From Euryodendron excelsum (lineage: Eukaryota; Streptophyta; Magnoliopsida; Ericales; Pentaphylacaceae), in the NCBI GenBank assembly GCA_033060915.1, contig CM065383.1, positions 14,228,501 to 14,292,500 of the forward strand: a stretch of DNA of 64,000 bases. The letters run 5' to 3'. The position numbers and the translations under genes were made by a program. The first letter of the stretch is position 1, and every line of letters starts with the position of its first letter. Positions 1-10,290 of this stretch are shown here, piece after piece. The notes below the pieces were generated by a model. The model did not search any database, had not been told where the DNA came from, and saw only the letters and a program-made list of their open reading frames with translations.

Positions 1-195
1 GAGAAAATTCTATGTACCAAAAAGAATTCATCTTAATAAAATCGTCCTTATTGTCAAATAAATGAATAAATCTACAAATGGATGAATGAACAGGGGCAGG
101 TATAGTATTTGCATGTAGGGGCAATCCCTTATCTCCAGACATGAGCCAAAGCATCATGCTTAGTTCCCCTTAAAAGGCAGGGGCATCCTTAGGTC

Positions 196-780
196 ATGCA
201 TTGCATAAAACCTTTCCAAATCAAGAACCTAACTTGCAATCATTTTGCTTTGTTTTTCTTTAATTTCTTTTCCTCCCCCATCTCATCAAAAACTAGCCAT
301 AGCTTTGGTGAGTGTGCTTACATTGTAGGGAAAGGAAGAGGAGGAACACGAGTGAACCCCGTTCTTCGAACACCAGTCAATACCCCACTAAGAACCACAC
401 AAATGTCCAAAGGAGGCAACGCCCCTGGTCTACAAAGCCGTGCAGAAAACACCGCCCGAATCCTTACTATAAAACAAGGAAAACAACCAATGCAAGAGGA
501 TATGGACCCTGTGGAAAAAATGGCCATCCCACTAAATGATCAAGCCATCAATCCAAGGCAAATAGAGGGAAAACTGGGTGACATTTCTGCTACGTTGAAG
601 GCCGTGACTGATAAATTACTAGAAATTGTTCAGGATAACAGAAGAGGATGGAACCCGGTTGGAGCTTGGCTAACCTCGGAGCAGCCACCTAAAGGCCTTC
701 AGGAGATCCTCATCCCAAAGGGTACCGCCCTCCCCGTCAGAGTTCAAGCAACTAACCTCCTTAAGGCCACCACAACATAA
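196..780 (+). pseudogene. gag-like N-terminal remnant of the Tat/Ogre-type element
   Basis: A 194-codon open frame has a basic, Thr/Pro-rich first half, then a helical stretch around residues 110-145 (EGKLGDISATLKAVTDKLLEIV) that resembles the coiled N-terminal segment before the gag core in Tat elements. No retrotransposon gag domain and no CCHC zinc knuckle are visible. The frame closes with TAA at 778-780, and the next recognisable coding block is already the pre-protease region. I place it in gag from position and composition only. It could equally be leader sequence that happens to be open. Confidence 0.4.
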
Positions 781-846
781 CCTTTCCTAATCATCCAGCC
801 TATGTAGACTAGTCTAATCCTAACCACCGAAGCCTTACCTCACCCT

Positions 847-1832
847 TTGCACTTCCGTATCATTCTTACCCCCTATCAAGAGTCGGAAGCCCCAGAACCC
901 ATGGTCGCAATGGCCGAGTTTACCACCCACACAGACCCTCGGAGAGCTAGGAGGCCCCCGCCTCCTATATATACTCCCATGCCTCAGAGTATCCCTCTGA
1001 CTCTCGTCACCTTACCCATTCTCCCCCAGATGAAAAAACCAACATCTGTTTCCCTACCAATACCAAAAAGAACAACCCTACCTTTGCTGTTGCAACCACT
1101 TATTACCGACTTGCATAAGGTACCTTGGAATTGCCCCCCAACTCCTACCATAGAAGAACCTGCTGCGGAAATTGGGGGAATGACTAGGTCAGGCCGATGC
1201 TATACTTCGGAAGAGATAGAAAGAAGAAAGAAAGGAAAAGATAAGGAGGGAGAATGTTCCAATCCTCTAACGGAACACGAAATTGCTGAATTCGCCAAAT
1301 CCTTAAAGAAAAATGACTATGATGTAATGGAGCAACTTAAGAAAACCCCTTCCCATATCTCCATGTTGGGTCTGCTTCTCACCTTCGAAACCCATCGTAA
1401 TGCCTTGCTTAAAGTCCTTAAAGAGGCTCATGTGCCGGATAGCTTTACCCCGACAACCTGCAAAACATGGTGGGACTTATCATGGCACCAAATGTCATCA
1501 TCTTTACTGACGATGAGATCCCCGCCGACGGGACGGGGTATACGCAGGCCCTACATATAACTGTCAAAACCAAAGGGATGATCATATCAAAGGTACTGGT
1601 GGATAATGGATTGGCTCTGAATGTTTGCCCGTACTCGACCTCGGAGAGACTTGGGATGGACCAATCCCACTTAAACCACAACAACATTGTCATACGGGCC
1701 TTCAACGGATCCAGGAGAGAGATAATGGGGGAAGTTGAGATACCTGCCGAGATAGGACCTGTTACCTTTGCTATCAAGTTCCAAGTCCTACAAATACCTT
1801 CAGCTTATAACATATTGCTCGAACGACCATAG
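847..1832 (+). pseudogene. Pre-protease region and aspartic protease of the Tat/Ogre-type element
   Basis: The first frame (847-1560) is Pro-rich. It ends in the segment that precedes Tat proteases: a TRSGRCYT motif, a KGK-rich stretch, EHEIAEFAKSLKKNDYDV, then HRNALLKVLKEAHVP. A frameshift near 1460-1500 moves to the frame of 1467-1832, which carries FTDDEIP, the ALHITVK strand, and the protease active site LVDNG with its catalytic Asp codon at 1602-1604. The D-N-G form of this site is common in plant Tat and Athila proteases. The C-terminal strand YNILLERP is also present. The catalytic Asp survives, but the frame break means no protease can be made from this copy. Confidence 0.75.
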
Positions 1833-1850
1833 ATTCATTCGGCCGGAGCA

Positions 1851-2542
1851 ATGCCATCCAGTCTCCATCAAAAGATAAAATTCATCATTAAGGCTAAGCT
1901 GATCTCCATCTACGCTGTAAAGGAGTTTGCGATCTACAAGGTCGACGCCATCCCTTACACTGAGTTGGCCGCCCCATCTTGTTTCCAGTCCCTAGAATAT
2001 GTCATAGTAATACATGAGGGGAGGGGGATATGGTTGAGCCAAAGTATTCAGATAATGCACAGATGATTGCTTGCTACTTCCAAAAGAATAGGTATCAGCC
2101 TGGTAAAGGGCTAGGGAGAAAGTTGCAAGGGATTCCTGAAATTCTTGACATTCCGTCCCAAAAACATACTTTTGGCCTGGGATACAAGCCGACAAAGAAG
2201 GAGAGCAAGGAGCAAGCCCAGAAAAGGAAACGACAAAGGATTGTACCAGGAAAGAAAGAAGAGGAAGAGGTGACACTCCAATTCATAGAGCTCTGTTCGA
2301 TAAAAGACGACAGTGGCCTTAAGAGAGGAAAGAAGGAGGCCGGTAACCAAGCCTATCACTTTCTAGAAGCCTCGATGATCGATGTGCCTTTGCTCTCAGA
2401 TATGGAAGTGTCGGAACACAGCACGATCAGGCCCGCCCTTCCGGGAGAAAATCTTGATAACTGGGACAGTGAGAATCTCCTTCAGGGGCACAAGTTTCGG
2501 TACAGGCTTGTCGGGGCGCTTCATGCATTTCTAACTCCCTAA
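1851..2542 (+). pseudogene. Protease-RT linker with G-patch-like motif
   Basis: Between protease and reverse transcriptase lies a stretch that continues the element's pol. Around 1851-2066 is the end of the protease region. From about 2030 another frame reads MIACYFQKNRYQPGKGLGRKLQG followed by FGLGYKPTKKE. The pattern Y-x-P-G-x-G-L-G-R resembles the G-patch-like segment seen between protease and RT in many plant Tat elements. A Lys/Arg/Glu-rich tail follows. The frame stops at 2540-2542 and about 110 bp of AT-rich sequence precedes the next coding block. The linker role is inferred from family comparison; its function is not known. Confidence 0.55.
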
Positions 2543-2652
2543 AACCTCGTCCCTTGTCTATCTTTCTACTATTATTTCCATTTTCAAATCAAAGAGCTGT
2601 AATAGGAAATATCTATATATATAAAAAAGGAGGATTACTTCCCTGTTATTGA

Positions 2653-4290
2653 ATGACTCTCCTTGTTGTCTTGATCAGGAACCTGCTCGTCCAACGTCTT
2701 GACCAATTAATCGAAAGAATGCCTATTCTCACTAATCACAATTTCGAAACTAAATTCGACTATCAAAGCTTGGGAATTGAATTTGATATCAACAACACTG
2801 ACGAGATCCCAGAGGAGATTTTACAGCAGTTGGAAAAACATGACAATCGCAGGACCCCTAATATTGAGGAGACAGAGAGAGTCAATTTGGGAAGCAAGGA
2901 ATCCCCGAAAGAAGTCAAGATAGGGATAGGATTAGATCATTGGCAACGCCGGGAAGTGCTGGAACTACTAGTTGCCTATATTGATGTCTTCGCATGGTCC
3001 TACCAAGACATGCCAGGGCTGGACGAATCTATCATCGAGCATCGGCTGCCCTTAGATCTGCAAATCAAGCCTGTTAAACAAAAGCTCCGAAGGCTCTAGC
3101 CTGAATGAAGTTTGAAAGTCAAGGAAGAAGTAGTCAAGCAGTTCCATGCCGAATTCCTGCAAGTGGTCGAATATCCCCAATGGTTGGCCAACATTGTCCC
3201 AGTTTCAAAAAAGGATGGGAAAGTCCGGATGTGTATCGATTTTCGAGATCTCAACAAAGCCAGCCTAAAAGATGATTTCCCATTACCTCATATAGATATC
3301 TTGGTGGACAATACAGTCGGCCATGAAATGTTCTCCTTTATGGATGGGTTTTCGGGATACAATCAGATCAAAATATTCGAAGAAGATCAGGAAAAGACGG
3401 CTTTCATCACCCCATGAGGAGTGTATTGTTATAAGGTAATGCCCTTCGGGTTGAAGAACGCCAGGGCAACCTACCAAAAGGCCATGGTCACTCTCTTCCA
3501 TGATATGATGCACAAAGAAGTGGAGATTTATGTGGATGACATGATAGTCAAATCGAGAGCCCAAGAAGACCATTTGATTAATTTGCGAAAAGTATTTGAT
3601 CGGCTTCGCAAGTATCAACTCAAGCTCAACCCCGCCAAGTGTACTTTTGGCGTCACGTCTGGAAAGTTGTTGGGGTTTATCGTCAACAAGAGAAGAATAT
3701 AAATGCATCCTGCCACGATAAAATCAATCATCGAAATGCCACCCCCGAGGGGAGAGACCGAGATTAGATCCTTTCTGGGCAAGTTGAATTTCATTAGCAG
3801 ATTCATTTCACAAATGACTCACCTCTGCAAGCCAATTTTTAAATTACTAAAAAAGAGCGCCCCTAAGGAGTGGAATGAAGAATGCCAACAAGTTTTTGAG
3901 ACAATCAAAGGGTACCTCTTGAAGCCCCCGATACTGGTACCACCAACCTCGGAAAGGCCCCTCATGATGTATTTAACTGTTCTCAAGACCTTAATGGGAT
4001 GTGTTCTGGGATAGCATGACGAAATTGGGAGACGGGAACAGGCCATCTATTACTTCAGCAAAAAGTTTTTACCCTACGAGGTCAAATATACCATGCTCGA
4101 AAAAACTTGTTGCGCTTTGGCATGGGCATCTCATCGGCTCGACACTATATGCTGCATCACACCACTTACCTCATATCCCAGATAGATCCAATCAAGTACT
4201 TATTCAAAAAACCCACTCTTTCCAGCAGAGTGGCCAGATGGCATATGATTCTGGCAGAATTCAACATAGTCTTCACAACTCGCAAGACAG
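2653..4290 (+). pseudogene. Reverse transcriptase and first RNase H of the Tat/Ogre-type element
   Basis: The upstream connection motif DVFAWSYQDMPGLD is at about 2985-3030. RT motifs follow in order: SKKDGKVRMCIDFRDLNKA (about 3205-3260), FMDGFSGYNQIK (about 3337-3372), MPFGLKNARATYQ (about 3439-3477), and the active site YVDD at 3529-3540. LLGFIV (about 3667) and IRSFLGKLNFISRFI (thumb/connection) come next. The first RNase H is frameshifted around 4000-4110. In-frame stops occur at 3097-3099, 3106-3108, 3418-3420 and 3700-3702. Those at 3106 (PE-stop-SLK) and 3418 (TP-stop-GVYCYK) sit where the family has Trp, so TGG to TGA is likely. The two catalytic Asp residues of YVDD remain. Confidence 0.9.
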
Positions 4291-4359
4291 TTAAGGGGCA
4301 AGTCATAGCAGACTACCTGGCAGAGAATCCTGTCGAGGAATATCAACCCATGGATCCCA

Positions 4360-4960
4360 ACTTCCCCGACGAAGATATCTTATACACTGAGTCTGAGGCC
4401 AAAAAACAAGAAGACCCAGGGTGGAAAATGTATTTTGATGGAGCTTCAAACAAGAAGGGCGCAAGAATTGGGGCAGTCATAGTGTCTGAGAAGGGCAATC
4501 ACTACCCCATTGTGTCCAAAATAAAATTTGACCTCTGCACCAATAATATTACTGAATATGAAGCTTGCATTTTAGGGTTGCGCTTGGCGATAGAAATGAA
4601 GATTGAGGATTTAACGGTCTTTGGGGATTCCGATCTGGTGATTCAACAAACCAAGGAGGTGTACCAGACCAGGGATGACAAACTTTCTCCTTACCATGAA
4701 CAGATTAAGGGCCTCTGTTAAAGGTTTCAGAAAATAGGTTTCCACCATATTCCCCGGACTGAAAACAGTTTTGCTGATGCCTTGGCTACTTTAGCTGCAA
4801 CTATCAAAGTGGATGAAGGTTTCGAAATCCCTCCTTTTCAAATCTTCGTTTGGGATACCCCGTCACACTGCCTCAACACCTCCACCGAATTAGACGAACG
4901 ACCCTGGTTCTACGACATCAAAAGATACATGCAGACCGGAGAATTCCCTACCTAGGCTAT
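4360..4960 (+). pseudogene. Second (archaeal-type) RNase H of the Tat/Ogre-type element
   Basis: After the first RNase H the frame enters a second RNase H: WKMYFDGASNKKGARIGAVIV, then NNITEYEACILGLRLAIEMKI, then VFGDSDLVIQQ. The acidic residues expected at the active site (Asp of YFDGA, Glu of TEYEA, Asp of GDSD) are all visible. A TAA at 4719-4721 interrupts the frame. After it the sequence continues with RTENSFADALATLAA, the usual end of this domain. A second RNase H with an FDGAS start is diagnostic of the Tat lineage of plant Ty3/gypsy elements. Confidence 0.85.
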
Positions 4961-4989
4961 ACAAAACATTAAAAAGATGATTCGGAGGA

Positions 4990-6150
4990 TGTCGGCCTAA
5001 TACTTTCTAGTTGGAAATGAGCTCTTCAAAAGATCCCCCCTAGGGCCCTTGAAATGCGTTGATGCAGCGGAAGCAGGAGAAATCATGAGGGAGGTCCATG
5101 AAGGAACCTGTGGGCCCCACATGAATGGCCATACTCTCTCCAAAAAAATCCTCAGAACAGGATATTATTGGACCACCATGGAAACAGATTATGTTCGGTA
5201 CGTCCTCCGATGTCACAGATGTCAAATACACGGGGACATGATCAAGGCCCCACCCGTTGAGCTTCATTCAATGGTAGCCCCATGGCCTTTTTCCATGTGG
5301 AGAATGGATATGATTGGCCCAATCTCTCCAAAAGCCTTAAACGGACACTGGTTCATCCTGGTTGCCATCGATTACTTCACGAAGTGGGTTGAAGCCGCAT
5401 CCTATGCACATGTCACCAAAAAAGTAGTGAACAAATTCCTCAAAAGCCACATTATCAGTCGATACGGGGTTCCGAAATCACTTATCACCGATAATGCTAC
5501 CAACTTGAATAACGACTTGATGAGCCGGTTGTGTCAAAACTTCAAAATCACTTACCGGAACTCGGTGGGCTACTGGCCACAAATGAATGGGGCAGTAGAA
5601 GCCGCCAACAAGAACATCAAAAGGATCCTTTGGAAAATGATCAACCATTACAAAGATTGGCATGAGAAGCTCACTTTCGCACTCATGGCCTATCGAACTA
5701 CAATGAGGGTTTCTACCGGGGCAACACCATATGAGTTGGTCTACGGAAGTGAAGCAGTGCTCCCGGTCGATATAGAAGTTCCTTCCATGAGGGTGCTAAT
5801 GGAGACTCAGCTAGAAGAGGCAGAATGGATCAAGGATTGCTACGCTCAGCTGTGCATGCCGGATGAAAAACGGTTGCCTGCCGTCTACCACGCTCAGTGC
5901 TGTAAAAGGAGAGTAGCTAAGGCGTTTCATAAGAAAGTGAGACCCCGGACTTTCCAAGTTGGGGATCTGGTATTGAAAAAGATCATTTCCAGCTAAGAAG
6001 GAGCTCGAGAAAAATTCGCCCCCAATTACGAAGGGCCATTCGTAGTCAAGAAGGTCCTGACAGGGGGGTACTAATACTGGCAGAGATGGATGGGCAGGAG
6101 ATCCCCAACCCTTTAAATTCACAGGCAGTTAAACGCTACTTTATGTAAAC
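4990..6150 (+). pseudogene. Integrase of the Tat/Ogre-type element
   Basis: The open part is 5049-5996. The N-terminal zinc-binding region shows HEGTCGPHMNGH...YYW...CHRCQ. The catalytic core has Asp in RMDMIGP (codon 5307-5309), Asp in ITDNATNL (5490-5492) and Glu in GAVEAANK (5598-5600). The last two are 35 residues apart, the classic D,D35E spacing. DYFTKWVEAA lies between. AYRTTMRVSTGATPYELVYG and a C-terminal GDLVLKKI follow. A stop at 5994-5996 cuts the last strand; the sequence beyond it (GPFVVKKVL-like, to about 6150) still matches the domain end. Catalytic residues are intact although the frame is not. Confidence 0.88.
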
Positions 6151-6488
6151 TAGAAACTCCCATTTTCTTCTAAAGCAACAGGGAGGTCCAGTCACAATGA
6201 AAAGGAGGTCGTGCACTCTGATTAAAGGAATTAAGTGCGTTCCCTTTCTGAATCATCAAAATTCTTGCAAAGGGACTCATAAGGATTAGGCAGTTTAAAT
6301 TGATATGATGAGAGGCCATCAATTTATTTTTCCATACACTATACCCTTTTGCTATAACCTCATTTTGAGCCGATTACATTCTCCCAACAAACTTGATGCA
6401 GTGATCACCATCCAAAACTGGTCAAAGCAAATTTGGTAAGACAAATGAAGGAACAGAACAGAGGGAGAAAGAAGGTTTCTCATAAGTA

Positions 6489-6528
<40 letters not shown>

Positions 6529-8014
6529 AATGAATGAATGATAATGAAAAATGATGAAAATGAAATAACGATTGATGTCTCTTGCGAGTCAATGGATTGT
6601 GCAAGTAATAATACTAGGGCAAAAACCAAGAAAAATGATAAGCCCTATACAAGTACAGATTCGTATAAAGAGAAAGAGGTAGGAAAAGAAACCCACAGCC
6701 AAAGGAAAAGACTTGGAAAGGTGATCACTGGCAAACCCCTGAAACCACATAATGCTTTGAGCCTTTGACACCATCCCTCTCAAAAAATTTGTAACCCAGC
6801 CTCATTACAGCCTGACCCAAAAAGTCCTCTCTGATCAATGAAAATTGCCTAATCCGGGCTGAGTTCAATGCAAGAAAGATGATGATTCCTGAATAGGGGC
6901 AAACATTTGAAATTCCCAAGCTGCCACCTCGACAAACAGGCCCTCCCTCAGCTTCGAGAAAGTTCCCTCAAGAAAAAAAAAAAAAAACAAAACAAGCATG
7001 ACCCCAAGGGCGTGGCGAAAACTTGAAAGAGCGTTGCGAGTAAAAAGATGGAGGCATGGCAAGATACAAATTTGTTGGTGCGGTGAAAACTTGTAAGGGC
7101 ACCGAGACGCAAAAATAACAGAGCCGGGGTCAGTGAAAACCTGCAAAGGCGCTGATGGCAAAAAGGGCAAAAAAAAAAAACTCCCCACACTCTCCTCGGA
7201 TTCACCTCAACCATCGAATGGATCATTCCCAGGCCATGATAGGAAAAGACAAGGAGAGACTGTGATCGTCAAAATGGCATTCTTTCGAAATCAATAGGCC
7301 AAGAAGAAGGAACCATGCGGGCCTTCGCCAAAGACACCCAGAGAAAAATCCCATTCCAGGGAAGTAGTTCTCATCAATAGATGCAGCGCTTGCTATAATA
7401 CATGTCAAACTAACAAACTGATGCAGGAATAAGAAGATGGTGACATGTCCCCAAAGAAAAGGTAAGATTTGTTACAACTAAAACCATAATAATTTAGCTA
7501 ATATAAGCATGTCTACAAATGCATGGGACCCTGGAAGAAGGCCAAAAACCCAGAACCACGGCATAAAAGAAAAAAAAGAGAAGAAGGAACAGTCACGTCA
7601 AGGGCGAAGGACTACAATGTAGCGATCCACGTCCCCATCCAAAGAGTCCTCATCCGAACCCCTAGCAGCAAGACTCACGGGACCAGAGATAGCAGGCAAT
7701 GGATCGGGCTCACTAAATGGCGGCACCACCAACCCTCCCCCGGAAGGGCTGACGCTGGTAGAAGCTTCAAAAGAAGAAGTCGATAACCGGCTCAACCTAT
7801 GGCACTGACATCAATCAAGGAGGCTGTCCTTTTCCTGCGAAAGGGTGTGCACCATATCCTTCAACTGGACTATAAACGCGTCCCGCGGGTCACCCTCTAC
7901 TGAAGAGGAAGTACCTTGGGATCCCCGAGAGCATCTGAGTCGCTAGAAAACATTAACCAAAGGAGAGTCTCTTGCCCTGGATGCCTCCTTCAGCTGTCTC
8001 TCTTAATCACTCAC
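6151..8014. other. Post-pol spacer of the Tat/Ogre-type element, no gene recognised
   Basis: About 1.9 kb between integrase and the antisense ORF. It contains a 37-base poly-A run at 6490-6526 followed by a short TGAA repeat, and degenerate repeats of a GTGAAAACTTG-like motif near 7013, 7083 and 7134 with A-rich ends. Short open frames on both strands have no family signature. The stretch near 7800-8014 may be the degenerate C-terminal end of the antisense protein, since it runs into that ORF without a clear boundary. Confidence 0.5.
6490..6526 (+). repeat. Poly-A tract followed by TGAA microsatellite
   Basis: An uninterrupted run of 37 A residues is followed directly by four or five TGAA units. 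It lies inside the post-pol spacer of an LTR element, not at the end of a LINE or SINE. I read it as a simple-sequence expansion and not as a retroposed poly-A tail. Confidence 0.8.
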
Positions 8015-9420
8015 TTAGCCTCTGCTCGTCTCCAGCTGAGTCTCCAACTCACTCATGCGGGAGCGATAAAGTCTCCGTAGGCGCCTCGCCCTAATGGTAG
8101 CAATAGCCAAGAGATTGGCATACCCTACCGGAGGCAAGGGAGATTCTGGAAGAGGATCCCTGACCGTGGTGCCCCCCAAAACGTACTCCCGAAACCATCT
8201 GGTGTAATCAATAGTGGCTGTTGAAATGAAAGAGAATGGGCCGTCTGAAGTATCATGCGGCCCAAAAGTCTGCCATAACTTTGTCAACTCAGTCACTAGG
8301 CCCCTCGGAACCTCGTCGCCAAAATAAGCTGGATACCCTGTCACCACGGCAGTATACGGGACGTCCTGCGTCTGACCCAACTGGTGGAGAACCTGAATGC
8401 CAAAGAAGGGCGCAACACCCCTCAAGCCAATCAAAGGGATAAAAACCTGAATCGAAGTTCGTACCCGCAGCGAATCAACATTACATAAACCCACATACCA
8501 TTGGACCGAATCGGACCTCCTCGTCTGGAGGAATGCCACCCATGCCATTTGAGAATTGGGGCAGTCAACACTGTCAGTAATCTCCTGTTGAGACCTCACC
8601 AAAGCACAGATGGGATCAACCTCCGGATACCATATGTGGCAGGTAATGCGATGAATGAAAAAGTGCTTGAGAGCCCACAGCTGGAAAAGGGGCCTAGACC
8701 CCCTAAAAAAGGTGTCCTCCCCACTCTGAAATCGGGAAAAGCTCACATATGTCTCACCCACAACCAACAGAGCCTAAGAATAACCTCGATGAATCAACAA
8801 CAACAAGGAACATAGCTTGCCATCCACCCGACCATCCCCCCGAGGGAACACCAGAAGGCTCAACAAAATAAGGGCAAGCACGTTCATCCGGGCGATGGGC
8901 CACTCCGTGGAAGTATGCCAAACACCAGGATGGGTAGTCTGACCAGTACGAAACTCAAAGTGATCCAACAAAAAAACCACCTCCAGCGCTGGAAAAGCAG
9001 GATGAGAGGCCAAATCTAGAGCCTGGCGTCTAAGCCCCAACTGACCAGAAATAATGGACATAAAACCCCTGGGGAAGTCTGGGCCTACTATACCCTCCTG
9101 ACCACTCCTCAAGCCCAGCAAACGCCTATGCTCATGAGGTGTCGGCGTCATCTCAAAATCGCTAAAGCGGAATAAACACAGCTCTGGGCACCAGAACGCG
9201 GCCGAGGCCTCAACCAAGCCTGATACCAGTCTCACAAAAAGAAGCGATTCTAGATACCCGAACGCCCTACAAAAAATCTGCCGCTCCTCCTCAGTGTAGC
9301 TGGTATACCAAGCCCGGAGTTCGAGACATGATTACATCGCCTTCCTCTGCTCCCACTCCCAGAGTAAAGGGACTGCTACCGCTGCTACCTCTAGCTAAGC
9401 TACCTCGACTACTGCCCCCC
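8015..9420 (-). pseudogene. Antisense ORF of the Tat/Ogre-type element, DUF7745-like
   Basis: On the strand opposite gag-pol, between integrase and 3' LTR, a long coding stretch reads right to left. From about 9300 it has SYTEEERQIFCRAFGYLESLL, then LVEASAAFWCPELCLFRFSDFEMTPTPHEHRRLLGL (8774-9235). It continues after a single TAG near 8770 with GETYVSFSRFQSGEDTFFRGSRPLFQLWALKHF (8015-8767). The F-x-F-x-D-F-E-x-T-P-T-x-x-E core followed by a P-L-x-Q-L-W-x-x-x-H block resembles the plant DUF7745 family, known mainly from Tat-type elements. The C-terminus is an Arg-rich helix. One nonsense codon and a frame shift near 9300 break it. The function of this protein is unknown; an antisense ORF at this place is a reported feature of Tat-lineage elements. 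Confidence 0.65.
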
Positions 9421-9570
9421 TCCTCGAGCTCTATTCGCAACGCCTTCCCGTGGCGCCTTCTGTTCGGACTGTCGCCTCTGGCCTCCAACATCCTGAAAAA
9501 TGACAACATTCAAGAGGATCAATCAGTTATTATATGTGAAAGGCGCAAAGATAAGTGCGTCAATGTATAT

Positions 9571-9730
9571 ACAAAAAAAAAAAAAGAGAGAAAAAAGAAC
9601 AAAAAAAGAAAAGAAGGAAAAAAAAAGAAGAAAAAAAAAAGAGTGGACAAAAAAAAGAAAAAGGAGAAAAAAAACAGAAAAAGAAGAAAAGAAGGAGAAG
9701 AAAAAGAAAGAAAAAGTGGAAGGGCAAGGG
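9571..9730 (+). repeat. About 150-bp A/G-only tract
   Basis: The plus strand is almost pure purine (A runs broken by G) from about 9571 to 9723. It lies at the 5' side of the antisense ORF and just before the 97-bp tandem array. The Lys-rich and Phe-rich open frames predicted across it are low-complexity artefacts. Confidence 0.85.
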
Positions 9731-9749
9731 CCCCACCTATCACTGTTAA

Positions 9750-10290
9750 GAAATTTTCAACGATTTTCAAGCTTTTTCCTCAAAAAGTTTGGTTTCAAAT
9801 TTCAAAGCCAATTTTTCGGGTTTTCTCCTTCAAAAACCCTGGCTCAAAGTTTTCTAACAGTTTTCAAGCTTTTTCCTCAAAAAGTTTGGTTTCTAAATTT
9901 CAAAGCCGGTTTTTCTCCTCCAAAAACTCTGGTTCAAAATTTTCTAACAGTTTTCAAGCTTTTTCCTCAAAAAGTTTGGTTTCTAAATTTCAAAACCGGT
10001 TTTTTGGTTTTCTCCTTCAAAAACCCTGGTTCAAAATTTTCTAACGGTTTTCAAGCTTTTTCCTCAAAAAGTTTGGTTTCTAAATTTCAAAATCGGTTTT
10101 TTGGATTTTCTCCTTCAAAAATCCCGGATCAAAATTTTCTAACGGTTTTCAAACTTTTTCCTTAAAAAGTTTGGTTTCTAAATTTCAAAATCGGTTTTTT
10201 GGGTTTTCTCCTTCAAAAACCTTGGTTCAAAAACTCTGGTTCAAAAGTTTTCTAAGGGTTTCTAAGTTATTTCCTCAAAAATTCGCGTTT
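9750..10290 (+). repeat. Tandem repeat, about 97-bp unit, five to six copies
   Basis: The motif CAAGCTTTTTCCTCAAAAAG recurs with its marker base at about 9771, 9868, 9958, 10055, 10153 and 10266. The intervals are therefore 97, 90, 97, 98 and 113 bases. Each unit also holds a GGTTCAAAATTTTCTAAC block and a CTCCTTCAAAAA block. The last unit is longer because the CAAAAACCTTGGTT segment is repeated inside it. Further degenerate copies trail to about 10560. All three frames stay open because the unit lacks stop codons, which explains the spurious Phe/Lys-rich ORFs. Confidence 0.85.
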
